A DNA stretch of 64,000 nucleotides. Origin: Arthrobacter sp. OV608 (GTDB taxonomy: Bacteria; Actinomycetota; Actinomycetes; Actinomycetales; Micrococcaceae). Shown here one piece after another: positions 31,134 through 39,284 of this stretch. Each line of letters starts with the position of its first letter. The stretch's first letter is position 1. Location: NCBI GenBank assembly GCA_900110595.1, contig FOEZ01000005.1, positions 186,001 through 250,000 of the forward strand. The letters run 5' to 3'. The notes below the pieces were generated by a model. It was not told where the DNA came from and made no database searches. It saw only the letters and a list, made by a program, of their open reading frames with translations. The translations under genes were made by a program, and so were the position numbers.

Positions 31134-31961
31134 TCAATTCCACTTGAACCAACGGATGGCAGCTGCCCCGGCGATGACCGTCCAAAGCAGCAGGATAAGG
31201 GCGGCGGCGCCGTTGAGCGTGCCACCGAGGAAAGCTTCACGCAGGGACTCACCCAGGGCGCCAGAGGGCAGGAAGTGCACCACTGACTGCGGGCCGGCGG
31301 GCAGCCGTTCGGCCGGGATGACAATTCCGCCCAAGGCGCCCAGGAGGATCCACAGCAGGTTGGTGATGGCCAGTGTCGCTTCGGGCCGGACCGTCCCGGC
31401 CACCAGCAGGCCGAGCGCGGTGAAAGCAGCGGCACCCAGGGCCAGGAGAAGCAGGCCGGGCAGCCACCCGGCTGCCTCGGGCCGCCAGCCCAGCGCAAAA
31501 GCCACTGCACTGACGACGGCGACCTGGAGGCAGAGCACAGCCAGGACTGAAAGTGCCTTGCCGGCGATCAGTCCACCGCGGCCCAATGGCGTGGTGGACA
31601 GGAAACGGAGGACGCCGTAGCGGCGGTCGAACCCGGTGGCGATGCCCTGGCCGGTAAAGGCGGTGGACATGGCGCACAGCGCCAGGATGCCCGGTACGGC
31701 AACATCTATGCGGCTGCCGCCCATCCCGTCGAGGAACGGCGTCACCGTCAGGCCAACCAATGCAAGGAGCGGCAACACTACCGCCAGGATCAGTTGCTCG
31801 CCGTTGCGGAGCATGGCAAGGGCCTCGTATTTGCCCTGCAGCAGCACCCGCCGCAGCAACGATGCAGGCCGCTGGGATCCTGCCACTCCGCCCAAAGCGG
31901 CGATGGGTGCATTGCTTGCACCGGCGCCGGCACCGGCAGCGCCGGACGCGGTCCCATTCAT
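31134..31961 (-). CDS. ABC-2 type transporter permease
   Basis: The 275-residue protein has an Ala/Gly-rich cytoplasmic leader and six predicted helices (AVVLPLLALVGL, VLCLQVAVVSAVAFAL, LLLALGAAAFTALGLLVAG and others) in the ABC-2 permease pattern. It overlaps the ATPase gene by 4 bases and precedes ctaA, an arrangement common in Actinobacteria. The transported compound is unknown; a role connected with heme or cytochrome assembly is only suggested by position. Confidence 0.88.
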   Translation of the reverse strand: MNGTASGAAGAGAGASNAPIAALGGVAGSQRPASLLRRVLLQGKYEALAMLRNGEQLILAVVLPLLALVGLTVTPFLDGMGGSRIDVAVPGILALCAMSTAFTGQGIATGFDRRYGVLRFLSTTPLGRGGLIAGKALSVLAVLCLQVAVVSAVAFALGWRPEAAGWLPGLLLLALGAAAFTALGLLVAGTVRPEATLAITNLLWILLGALGGIVIPAERLPAGPQSVVHFLPSGALGESLREAFLGGTLNGAAALILLLWTVIAGAAAIRWFKWN

Positions 31962-32926
31962 CGGATGTCCTTTCCCGAGATATCCAGAAAGACGTCTTCA
32001 AGGCTACGCGCCTGCAGGCTCATCGAAGCAGGCATGATGTTATGCGCTTCCCACCATCGGGCCAGGGCTGCGAGGTGGGCCGGGGTAAGGCTTCCTGTGA
32101 CGGAGTAGCTTCCTGCACGGGCCTCGGACACGGCAATGCCGGCCGGGAGGACGCCGTCGAAATCCAAACCCGGGGCTGCCTCGAACTCCAGGGTACGGAT
32201 GTGTTCCGCGCCGGCCTCCACTCCGGGATTGCGCTGGAGCAGTTCCTGGACGGTCCCCTCGGCGACGTTCCGGCCGCCATCAATGATGTAGACGTAGTCG
32301 GCCAGGCGCTGGGCGTCGTCCATGAGGTGGGTGGTAAGGATGATCCCCATCCCCGCGTCCCGGAGTTCACCGATCAGGTCAAACACCAGCTGGCGGGACT
32401 GCGGGTCCAGGCCTGCGCTCGGTTCGTCAAGGAACAGTACTTCCGGCCTGCCGATCAGTGCGGCGGCCAGGGCGAGGCGCTGCTTCTGCCCCCCGGACAG
32501 GCGCCGGACGGTGGTGCGGCTGAAGCTATCGATGGCCAGACGCCGGATGAGGTCGTCCACGGGCCACGGTGTTTCGTAGAGTCCCGCGATATGCCGCAGC
32601 AGCGGAATGGGCCTGGACGACGGCGGCAGCCCGCCGTCCTGGAGCATCACACCTACGCGGGAGCGAAGCTCAGCCCCGGCCGAGGCAGGGTCCTGCCCCA
32701 GGAGCGAAATGGTGCCGCCGCTGCGCTTCTGGAGGCCCTGGGCACACTCGAGCGTGGTGGTTTTTCCGGCGCCGTTGGCGCCAAGCAGTGCTGTCACCTG
32801 GCCGCGCTCGGCGACGAGGGAGACCTCGCTGACCACCCGGAGCATTTTTCCGTCCAGGCTGGCAAGCGGGCCAACATCCTTAATGAGCCCGCTGATGGAC
32901 AGAACGGGGGATTGGGGGGATCGCAC
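31958..32926 (-). CDS. ABC transporter ATP-binding protein
   Basis: The 322-residue ATPase has Walker A GANGAGKTTTLE (about residues 50-61), signature LSGGQKQRL, Walker B VLFLDEPSAGLD and the switch His in ILTTHLMDDA. A longer C-terminal domain is typical of ABC-2 drug/antibiotic exporters. It starts GTG with TAGAAT 6 bases upstream (leaderless geometry), divergent from sufR. It partners the overlapping permease gene. Confidence 0.92.
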   Translation of the reverse strand: MRSPQSPVLSISGLIKDVGPLASLDGKMLRVVSEVSLVAERGQVTALLGANGAGKTTTLECAQGLQKRSGGTISLLGQDPASAGAELRSRVGVMLQDGGLPPSSRPIPLLRHIAGLYETPWPVDDLIRRLAIDSFSRTTVRRLSGGQKQRLALAAALIGRPEVLFLDEPSAGLDPQSRQLVFDLIGELRDAGMGIILTTHLMDDAQRLADYVYIIDGGRNVAEGTVQELLQRNPGVEAGAEHIRTLEFEAAPGLDFDGVLPAGIAVSEARAGSYSVTGSLTPAHLAALARWWEAHNIMPASMSLQARSLEDVFLDISGKDIR

Positions 32927-32932
32927 CCGAGT

Positions 32933-32938
32933 ATTCTA
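32933..32938 (-). promoter_or_regulatory. -10 element of the ABC-ctaA transcript, leaderless geometry
   Basis: On the minus strand TAGAAT ends 6 bases before the GTG start at 32926. It overlaps a small CTAC-N5-GTAG inverted repeat (32936-32948) that could bind a regulator. Confidence 0.45.
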
Positions 32939-33018
32939 CGGGATGTAGTATTTACCGTCGGCCTCCGGTGCCCCACTCAGGTCAGCCTGTCCTTACTGGA
33001 TTGCGGGACTAAATTACG

Positions 33019-33033
33019 ACAACATTGTGTTGT
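33019..33033 (+). promoter_or_regulatory. Candidate SufR operator
   Basis: A perfect inverted repeat ACAACA-TTG-TGTTGT lies 7 bases before the sufR ATG and about 3 bases after a TAAATT -10-like hexamer (33010-33015). It is therefore placed across the likely transcription start. An autorepressing SufR would be expected to bind here. Confidence 0.6.
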
Positions 33034-33040
33034 GTATTCC

Positions 33041-33874
33041 ATGAGCAATGCTACTGCTGTGCCCTTTGCCGGGCAGGGGGCTTCCGAGGCTCCCGCAGAC
33101 CGTGGCCGGCCGGCCACCGGTCCGGTGGCTGACGCCGATGAGCGCACCAGGGACCGGGTCCTGTCCGCCGTCCTGGAGCACGGACCTGTCAGCGCCGCCG
33201 AGCTCGGGGACCTGCTGGGCTTCACGCCTGCGGCCGTGCGGCGGCACCTGGACCATTTGTCCCGTGCTGGTGTGATCGAAGTCAAGCGTGTGGCCAGGGC
33301 CGGCGCAGGGGCAGGCCGTCCCGCACGCCGTTATGTCCTCAGCTCGCAAGGTCAGTCGAGCCTGGGCAACGACTACCTCGATATCGCCGCACTTGCCCTC
33401 CAGCAGCTCCAGAAAATGGCGGGCCCGGACGCCGTGCGGGCCTTCGCCGTCGAGCGCTTCGCTGACATGGAGCGCCGCTACGCGCCGGAGATCGACAAAG
33501 CCGGACCGGACATTGCAGACCGCGCGAAAGCGCTGGCCGAGGCCCTGAGCCGCGATAATTTCGTTGCCTCCGCAGCCTCCATCGAAGCCAAGGCGCCGCT
33601 CCCGGCCGCCCTTTCCAGTGTTCAGCTGTGCCAGGGGCACTGCCCCATCCAGCAGCTCGCTGCCCGGTTCCCGGTGTTTTGCGACGTGGAGACCGAGGTC
33701 TTTTCCAGGCTCGTGGGCGTGGACGTCCGCCGGCTCTCCACGCTGGCCCGCGGCGGGCACGTCTGCACCACCCATATTCCTACAGGCAGGCTGTCTGCCC
33801 GGGTGCCCACAAGGCTCCCGGCAGCCCCCGCCAGCCTGAATGAAGTAAACAACCATCAGCAAGAAAGGCCGTGA
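33041..33874 (+). CDS. sufR: Iron-sulfur cluster biogenesis regulator SufR (DeoR/ArsR-type winged helix)
   Basis: The 277-residue regulator has an N-terminal winged helix ([30 protein letters not shown], residues about 45-75) and a C-terminal domain with conserved cysteines ([23 protein letters not shown]). These match the 4Fe-4S ligands of SufR in cyanobacteria and Rv1460 in Mycobacterium tuberculosis. SufR with its cluster represses the suf operon. The frame is open far upstream, but ATG 33041 is the sensible start. Its TGA overlaps the sufB start. Confidence 0.93.
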   Translation: MSNATAVPFAGQGASEAPADRGRPATGPVADADERTRDRVLSAVLEHGPVSAAELGDLLGFTPAAVRRHLDHLSRAGVIEVKRVARAGAGAGRPARRYVLSSQGQSSLGNDYLDIAALALQQLQKMAGPDAVRAFAVERFADMERRYAPEIDKAGPDIADRAKALAEALSRDNFVASAASIEAKAPLPAALSSVQLCQGHCPIQQLAARFPVFCDVETEVFSRLVGVDVRRLSTLARGGHVCTTHIPTGRLSARVPTRLPAAPASLNEVNNHQQERP

Positions 33875-35337
33875 TGACGGACCAACTATCAGAGAAAGCA
33901 GTCGCCGAAAACACTGTGATCTCGGAGATTCTGGAAAAGAATCCCGAGCTCCACGGCATCGGCACCTACGAGTACGGATGGGCCGACAAGAACGACGCCG
34001 GCGCCAACGCACGCCGTGGGCTCAACGAAGAGGTAGTCCGGGACATTTCGGCGAAGAAGAGCGAACCGGAATGGATGCTCGACCTTCGCCTCAAGGGCCT
34101 GAAGTACTTCGACCGCAAGCCCATGCCCACCTGGGGCGCGGACCTGTCCGGCATCGACTTCGACAACATCAAGTACTTTGTCCGCTCCACCGAGAAGCAG
34201 GCAGCCACGTGGGAGGACCTCCCCGAGGACATCAAGAACACCTACGACAAGCTGGGCATCCCCGAAGCCGAAAAGCAGCGCCTGGTTTCCGGTGTCGCCG
34301 CCCAGTACGAGTCCGAGGTTGTCTACCACCAGCTGCGTGAGGACCTTGAGAGGCAGGGTGTCATCTTCCTGGACACCGACACCGCCCTGAAGGAACACCC
34401 GGAGATCTTCCAGGAGTACTTCGGCACCATCATCCCGGTGGGCGACAACAAGTTCGCCTCGCTGAACACGGCCGTATGGTCCGGCGGATCGTTCGTGTAC
34501 GTGCCCAAGGGCGTCCACGTGGATATCCCGCTGCAGGCATACTTCCGCATCAACACGGAAAACATGGGCCAGTTCGAGCGCACGCTGATCATCGCCGACG
34601 AGGACTCCTACGTCCACTACATCGAAGGCTGCACCGCGCCCATCTACACCTCGGACTCCCTGCACTCGGCAGTTGTGGAAATCATCGTGAAGAAGGGCGC
34701 CCGCGTCCGCTACACCACCATCCAGAACTGGTCCAACAACGTGTACAACCTGGTGACCAAGCGTGCCATCTGCGAAGAGGGCGCCACCATGGAATGGGTC
34801 GATGGCAACATCGGTTCCAAGGTCACCATGAAGTACCCGGCCGTGTACCTCGTGGGTGAGCACGCCAAGGGCGAGACCCTGTCCATCGCGTTCGCCGGCG
34901 AAGGCCAGCACCAGGACACCGGCTCCAAGATGGTCCACATCGCGCCGAACACCAAGAGCTCCATCATTTCCAAGTCGGTGGCCCGCGGCGGCGGCCGTGC
35001 AGCCTACCGCGGCCTGGTCCAGGTCCGCGAAGGCGCCAAGCACTCCGCCAACACGGTCCGTTGCGACGCGCTGCTGGTGGACACCATCAGCCGTTCGGAT
35101 ACCTACCCCTACATCGACATCCGCGAGGACGACGTCGTGATGGGCCACGAGGCAACTGTTTCCCGGGTCAGCGAAGAGCAGCTCTTCTACTTGATGTCCC
35201 GCGGCATGCGCGAAGACGAAGCCATGGCGATGATCGTCCGCGGCTTCATCGAACCGATTGCCCGCGAGCTCCCCATGGAGTACGCACTTGAGCTGAACCG
35301 CCTGATTGAACTGCAGATGGAAGGGTCCGTCGGATAA
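33874..35337 (+). CDS. sufB: Fe-S cluster assembly scaffold SufB
   Basis: The 487-residue SufB is the scaffold subunit of SufBC2D. Conserved beta-helix stretches include [19 protein letters not shown] and [18 protein letters not shown] (with the Cys used in sulfur transfer), plus [15 protein letters not shown] near the end, an SXSXXDXXP-like stretch. No intein is present, unlike in mycobacterial SufB. The start is ATG 33874 overlapping the sufR TGA; GTG 33871 is an alternative one codon longer. Confidence 0.96.
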   Translation: MTDQLSEKAVAENTVISEILEKNPELHGIGTYEYGWADKNDAGANARRGLNEEVVRDISAKKSEPEWMLDLRLKGLKYFDRKPMPTWGADLSGIDFDNIKYFVRSTEKQAATWEDLPEDIKNTYDKLGIPEAEKQRLVSGVAAQYESEVVYHQLREDLERQGVIFLDTDTALKEHPEIFQEYFGTIIPVGDNKFASLNTAVWSGGSFVYVPKGVHVDIPLQAYFRINTENMGQFERTLIIADEDSYVHYIEGCTAPIYTSDSLHSAVVEIIVKKGARVRYTTIQNWSNNVYNLVTKRAICEEGATMEWVDGNIGSKVTMKYPAVYLVGEHAKGETLSIAFAGEGQHQDTGSKMVHIAPNTKSSIISKSVARGGGRAAYRGLVQVREGAKHSANTVRCDALLVDTISRSDTYPYIDIREDDVVMGHEATVSRVSEEQLFYLMSRGMREDEAMAMIVRGFIEPIARELPMEYALELNRLIELQMEGSVG

Positions 35338-35339
35338 CG

Positions 35340-36623
35340 ATGACTGAAATCACTACTGAAAAGGCACGTATCGGCGCGCCCTCAGCCCAGCCGTTTATTA
35401 ACGGCTTCACCGAAGAAGGCGAGAGCCTCTCACCCATCAACGCGGGCACCAAGGCACCGCTTGCCGGGGATTCAGCCAAGAGCCACTCCCACGGCGGCGG
35501 CGTCGGTATCCCGGACAGCTCCCGCGCCGGACGCCTCACGTCCTACAAGCTGGCCGACTTCAAGCCGCTCACCGGCCTGGAGGAAGACTGGCGCTTCACC
35601 CCGCTCAAGCGTCTCCGCGGGCTGCACTCCGAGGTCCTCTCCGGCGCCGCACCCACCGTGGTGGTTAACGGCCCCGAGCAGGTCACCGTTGAAAGCGTCG
35701 GCCGCGATGACAAGCGCATCGGTACCGCCGGCATCCCCGAGGACCGCGTGTCCGCCAATGCGTGGGAGAACTTCGCCGGGGCCACCGTGGTGACCATCCC
35801 GTCCGAGTTTGAGGCGACGACGGAGATCAGCGTCGACATCGAAGGCACCTCCCTGGAGGCCGCCGCCCAGCACCTGGTGATTGTCGCCGAGAAGTTCTCC
35901 AAGGCAGTTGTGGTCCTGAACCACAAGGGTTCCGCCGTGGTCTCGGAGAACGTGGAGATCATCGTCGAGGACGGCGCCAGCCTGACGGTCATCACGCTCC
36001 AGGAATGGAACGACGACGCCGTCCACGCCTCCTCCCAGCAGGCAAAGATCGGCCGCGACGCCAAGCTCAAGCACGTTATGGTGAGCCTGGGCGGCGACCT
36101 GGTCCGCGTCACGCCGTCGGCCCGCTTCACCGCCCCCGGCGGCGAGGCTGAAATGTTCGGCCTGTACTTCGCCGACGCCGGCCAGCACCTTGAGCAGCGC
36201 CTCTTCGTGGACCACGCAGTAGCCAACTGCAAGTCCAACGTGCTCTATAAGGGCGCACTGCAGGGGCGCAACGCCCATGCAGTCTGGGTTGGCGACGTCC
36301 TGATCCGCAAGGAAGCCGAAGGCACCGATACGTACGAGGCCAACCGCAACCTGCTGCTCACCGACGGCGCCCGCGCCGACTCCGTGCCCAACCTCGAAAT
36401 CGAGACCGGCCTGATCGAGGGCGCAGGCCACGCCAGCGCCACCGGCCGCATGGACGACGAGCACCTGTTCTACCTGATGGCCCGCGGCATCCCCGAGGAC
36501 GTTGCCCGCCGCCTGGTGGTCCGCGGCTTCCTGAACGAGATCATCCAGCAGATCAAGGTCCCCTCCATTGAGGAGCGGCTGACCGACGCTGTTGAACACG
36601 AACTCGCACTGACGGACAACTAG
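35340..36623 (+). CDS. sufD: Fe-S cluster assembly protein SufD
   Basis: The 427-residue SufD pairs with SufB in the SufBC2D scaffold. Its C-terminal half shows the shared SufB/D core (SNVLYKGALQGRNAHAVWVGDVLIR, which includes the conserved His, and GHASATGRMDDEHLFYLMARGI). It starts 2 bases after the sufB stop, so it is co-translated. Length is normal for Actinobacteria. Confidence 0.95.
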   Translation: MTEITTEKARIGAPSAQPFINGFTEEGESLSPINAGTKAPLAGDSAKSHSHGGGVGIPDSSRAGRLTSYKLADFKPLTGLEEDWRFTPLKRLRGLHSEVLSGAAPTVVVNGPEQVTVESVGRDDKRIGTAGIPEDRVSANAWENFAGATVVTIPSEFEATTEISVDIEGTSLEAAAQHLVIVAEKFSKAVVVLNHKGSAVVSENVEIIVEDGASLTVITLQEWNDDAVHASSQQAKIGRDAKLKHVMVSLGGDLVRVTPSARFTAPGGEAEMFGLYFADAGQHLEQRLFVDHAVANCKSNVLYKGALQGRNAHAVWVGDVLIRKEAEGTDTYEANRNLLLTDGARADSVPNLEIETGLIEGAGHASATGRMDDEHLFYLMARGIPEDVARRLVVRGFLNEIIQQIKVPSIEERLTDAVEHELALTDN

Positions 36624-36647
36624 AAGGCACGGAGCACGGGTTTACAG

Positions 36648-37007
36648 ATGACTGACCAGCCAAAGGGCGAGCTTGTCTGCAAGGTGGATGAAATCCAGCT
36701 GAAGCAGGCGTTGCGGATCCTGATCGACGACTACCCTGTGGCCATCGTCAAGGACTCCATGGGGGAGATCCACGCCATCGGCGACACCTGCTCGCACGCG
36801 GACATTTCACTGTCCGAGGGCGAAGTGGAGGGATGTGCCATCGAGTGCTGGGGCCACGGCTCCCAGTTCGACCTGCGCACCGGCGAACCGCTGCAGCTGC
36901 CGGCCTATGATCCCGTGCCCGTCTTCGCCGTCGAGATCAGGGGCGATGAGGTCTACGTGGACTTCACCAGCGTCCTCAACGGCGCCGAAGCACCCAACTT
37001 CAGCTAG
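36648..37007 (+). CDS. Rieske-type non-heme iron oxygenase ferredoxin subunit
   Basis: The 119-residue Rieske ferredoxin has 2Fe-2S ligands in TCSHADI (C-x-H) and IECWGHGSQF (C-x2-H). It sits between sufD and sufC in the operon. Members of this small family are often found inside actinobacterial suf operons. An electron-donor or carrier role in cluster assembly is inferred from that position; its partner is not known. Confidence 0.9.
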   Translation: MTDQPKGELVCKVDEIQLKQALRILIDDYPVAIVKDSMGEIHAIGDTCSHADISLSEGEVEGCAIECWGHGSQFDLRTGEPLQLPAYDPVPVFAVEIRGDEVYVDFTSVLNGAEAPNFS

Positions 37008-37086
37008 CACCACAGAATTACGAACCAACTTCCAGACAGAGACCGCACCGCCGCCGCCAGGCACGGTGCAGAGGAGAACAAGACAT

Positions 37087-37875
37087 ATGTCTACTCTTGA
37101 GATCAAGGACCTGCACGTCAGCATTGAGACGGAACAGGGCACCAAGGAAATCCTGAAGGGCGTCAGCCTGACCATCCGGACCGGCGAAACCCACGCCATC
37201 ATGGGCCCCAACGGCTCCGGCAAGTCCACGCTGGCCTCCACCATCGCAGGCCACCCGCGCTACAACGTCACCAGCGGTTCCATCACCCTGGACGGCGAAG
37301 ACGTCCTGGAAATGAGCGTCGACGAGCGCGCCCGCGCCGGCGTCTTCCTGGCCATGCAGTACCCGGTGGAGGTCCCCGGCGTGAGCATGACCAACTTCCT
37401 GCGCACCGCCAAGACGGCCATCGACGGCGAAGCCCCCAAGCTGCGCACCTGGACCAAGGACGTCAAGGCAGCCATGGAGCAGCTGCGGATCGACGCTGAC
37501 TTCGCCCAGCGCAACGTCAACGAAGGCTTCTCCGGCGGCGAGAAGAAGCGTGTGGAGATCCTCCAGCTCGAACTCTTCAAGCCCAAGTTCGCCGTCCTGG
37601 ACGAGACCGACTCCGGCCTGGACGTTGACGCGCTGAAGGTTGTCTCCGAAGGTGTCAACCGCGCCCACGCCGATGGCAACATGGGTACGCTGCTCATCAC
37701 CCACTACACACGCATCCTGCGCTACATCAAGCCTGACTTCGTGCACGTGTTCGTGGACGGCCAGGTTGTTGAGGAAGGCGGCCCCGAGCTCGCCGACCGC
37801 CTGGAAGAAGAAGGCTACGACCGCTACGCCAAGGGTGCCGGCGCCGCCGCCGCACCTGCCGCTGCACAGGCCTAG
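37087..37875 (+). CDS. sufC: Fe-S cluster assembly ATPase SufC
   Basis: The 262-residue ABC-type ATPase of SufBC2D has Walker A GPNGSGKSTL, signature FSGGEKKRVEI, and Walker B FAVLDETDSGLD with the SufC-typical DETDSGLD. A C-terminal Ala-rich tail follows RYAKGAG. The ATG at 37087 follows an AGGAGA ribosome-binding site; the longer open frame upstream overlaps the Rieske gene and is not coding. Confidence 0.97.
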   Translation: MSTLEIKDLHVSIETEQGTKEILKGVSLTIRTGETHAIMGPNGSGKSTLASTIAGHPRYNVTSGSITLDGEDVLEMSVDERARAGVFLAMQYPVEVPGVSMTNFLRTAKTAIDGEAPKLRTWTKDVKAAMEQLRIDADFAQRNVNEGFSGGEKKRVEILQLELFKPKFAVLDETDSGLDVDALKVVSEGVNRAHADGNMGTLLITHYTRILRYIKPDFVHVFVDGQVVEEGGPELADRLEEEGYDRYAKGAGAAAAPAAAQA

Positions 37876-37888
37876 TTAGGACTTCGCC

Positions 37889-38221
37889 ATGACCGAAATC
37901 AACGCGTCCCGCACCAGCCTGGAGGACGTTGAAGAAGCGCTCAAGGATGTGATCGATCCTGAGCTCGGCGTCAACGTGGTGGACCTCGGCCTGCTGTACG
38001 GGCTGAAGTACTCCGATGACGACGGCGCGCTGCTGATCGACATGACCCTGACCACGGCCGCCTGCCCGCTCACCGATGTCCTCGAGGAGCAGGTGGGCAA
38101 GGCCCTGGACGGCGTGGTTGATGACTGGCGCCTGAACTGGGTCTGGATGCCGCCATGGGGTCCGGAACGGATCACCGACGACGGCAAGGACCAGATGCGG
38201 GCCCTCGGCTTCAACATCTAG
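37889..38221 (+). CDS. sufT: MIP18/DUF59-family metal-sulfur cluster assembly factor (SufT-like)
   Basis: The 110-residue protein has the DUF59 signature DPELGVNVVDLGLLYG and the conserved Cys in TTAACPLTDVLEEQV. This family helps deliver Fe-S clusters to target proteins. It follows sufC by 13 bases and is the last gene before a large hairpin. The cysteine desulfurase (sufS) and sufU, which lie between sufC and this gene in mycobacteria, are absent here. Confidence 0.93.
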   Translation: MTEINASRTSLEDVEEALKDVIDPELGVNVVDLGLLYGLKYSDDDGALLIDMTLTTAACPLTDVLEEQVGKALDGVVDDWRLNWVWMPPWGPERITDDGKDQMRALGFNI

Positions 38222-38232
38222 TCCCCACCGCC

Positions 38233-38262
38233 TCCCTGGCCTCGCTTCGCTTCGGCCAGGGA
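38233..38262 (+). terminator. Hairpin after sufT
   Basis: Perfect 9-bp arms TCCCTGGCC and GGCCAGGGA surround a 12-base loop made of TCGCT/TCGCTTC repeats, 11 bases after the sufT stop. There is no U-tract. Confidence 0.45.
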
Positions 38263-38286
38263 ACCCTCGGCGGCGTGGGCCCAAGT

Positions 38287-38336
38287 ACGACGACGGCGGG
38301 TCACCTTTCGCAGGAAAGGTGACCCGCCGTCGTCGT
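38287..38336. terminator. Large bidirectional hairpin between convergent sufT and metallopeptidase genes
   Basis: This is a perfect 23-bp inverted repeat with a 4-base loop GCAG; its right arm ends 8 bases before the metallopeptidase stop. It lies between convergent genes, so it probably terminates both. Confidence 0.75.
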
Positions 38337-38343
38337 TCCCGAA

Positions 38344-39225
38344 TTAGAGGCTGGGAGCCGAGAAAGTATCGCACTGGTTGATGTCGCCCGTTTGGTAGCC
38401 CTGCGCAAACCACCGCTGCCGCTGTTCGCTGGACCCGTGCGTCCAGCCTTCCGGCGAGACACGACCCGTGGCGGCTTGCTGGATCCGGTCATCGCCCACG
38501 GCTGACGCTGCCGAGAGGGCGTCGTTGATGTCCTGCTGGGTCAGCGGTTCGAGGTAGGGCTGGCCGGTCTTGGGATTCGGGGTGGTTGACGCGTATTTGG
38601 CCCAGAGCCCGGCGTAGCAGTCAGCCTGCAGCTCGGTGCGGACAGCGCCGGATTCCGGTCCCTGCGGATCCTGTTGTGCGCGGTCCAGGTTGCCGAGGAC
38701 GTTCTGGATGTGGTGCCCGAACTCGTGGGCCACCACGTACTCCTGCGCCAGCGGGCCGCCGGAGGAACCAAACCGGTCTACCAGTTCCTGGAAAAAGCCG
38801 GGATCGAAGTAGGCCGTGGTGTCGGTGGGGCAGTAGAAGGGGCCCACTTCGGAGGTGGCAGCACCGCAACCGGTGTTGGTGCCCCCGGTAAAGATCACGG
38901 CCTCCGGCCGCGGGTACTGCACGTTGTACTGCTGCAGGTAGCCGGGCCAGAACGCGTTCAGGCTGTTCACGGTTCCCGTGATACGGCAGTCCACCCGGGC
39001 GTCGGCGTCGGCTCCGGTTTCGCATGCAGGAGCCGTACCTTGGCTTTGCGGCTCCTGCCCCGCCCCGGTCAGGCCCTCAAGCAGCTGGGGATTTACGCCC
39101 AGGAGCGTGGCGATGAGCAGGAGGAGCCCGCCGCCGATGCCACCGCCAACCAACACCCCACGGCCACCGCCGCGCCGGTCCTGGACTTGTGATGGATCCA
39201 GCTGCACATTGTCGTTGAAGCTCAT
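38344..39225 (-). CDS. Neutral zinc metallopeptidase, YpfJ family
   Basis: The 293-residue membrane-anchored protein has a short cytoplasmic leader, one helix (about residues 23-43; GGGIGGGLLLLIATLLG) and an extracytoplasmic domain. The zinc-protease motif is VVAHEFGHHIQ (HExxH, about residue 170). Further family signatures are TGCGAATSEVGPFYCP and ELQADCYAGLWA (third ligand Glu). Substrates of this family are not known. It is convergent with the suf operon. Confidence 0.92.
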   Translation of the reverse strand: MSFNDNVQLDPSQVQDRRGGGRGVLVGGGIGGGLLLLIATLLGVNPQLLEGLTGAGQEPQSQGTAPACETGADADARVDCRITGTVNSLNAFWPGYLQQYNVQYPRPEAVIFTGGTNTGCGAATSEVGPFYCPTDTTAYFDPGFFQELVDRFGSSGGPLAQEYVVAHEFGHHIQNVLGNLDRAQQDPQGPESGAVRTELQADCYAGLWAKYASTTPNPKTGQPYLEPLTQQDINDALSAASAVGDDRIQQAATGRVSPEGWTHGSSEQRQRWFAQGYQTGDINQCDTFSAPSL

Positions 39226-39284
39226 AAAGTCACAATACCCGCGGGCCCCGACTTCAACCGGTGACCGCCGGTAAAGTTGATCTG

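Noticed and set aside
31760..33040. Open frame extending upstream of sufR for more than 400 codons
   Set aside because: It is antisense to the ABC exporter genes. SufR similarity begins at ATG 33041.
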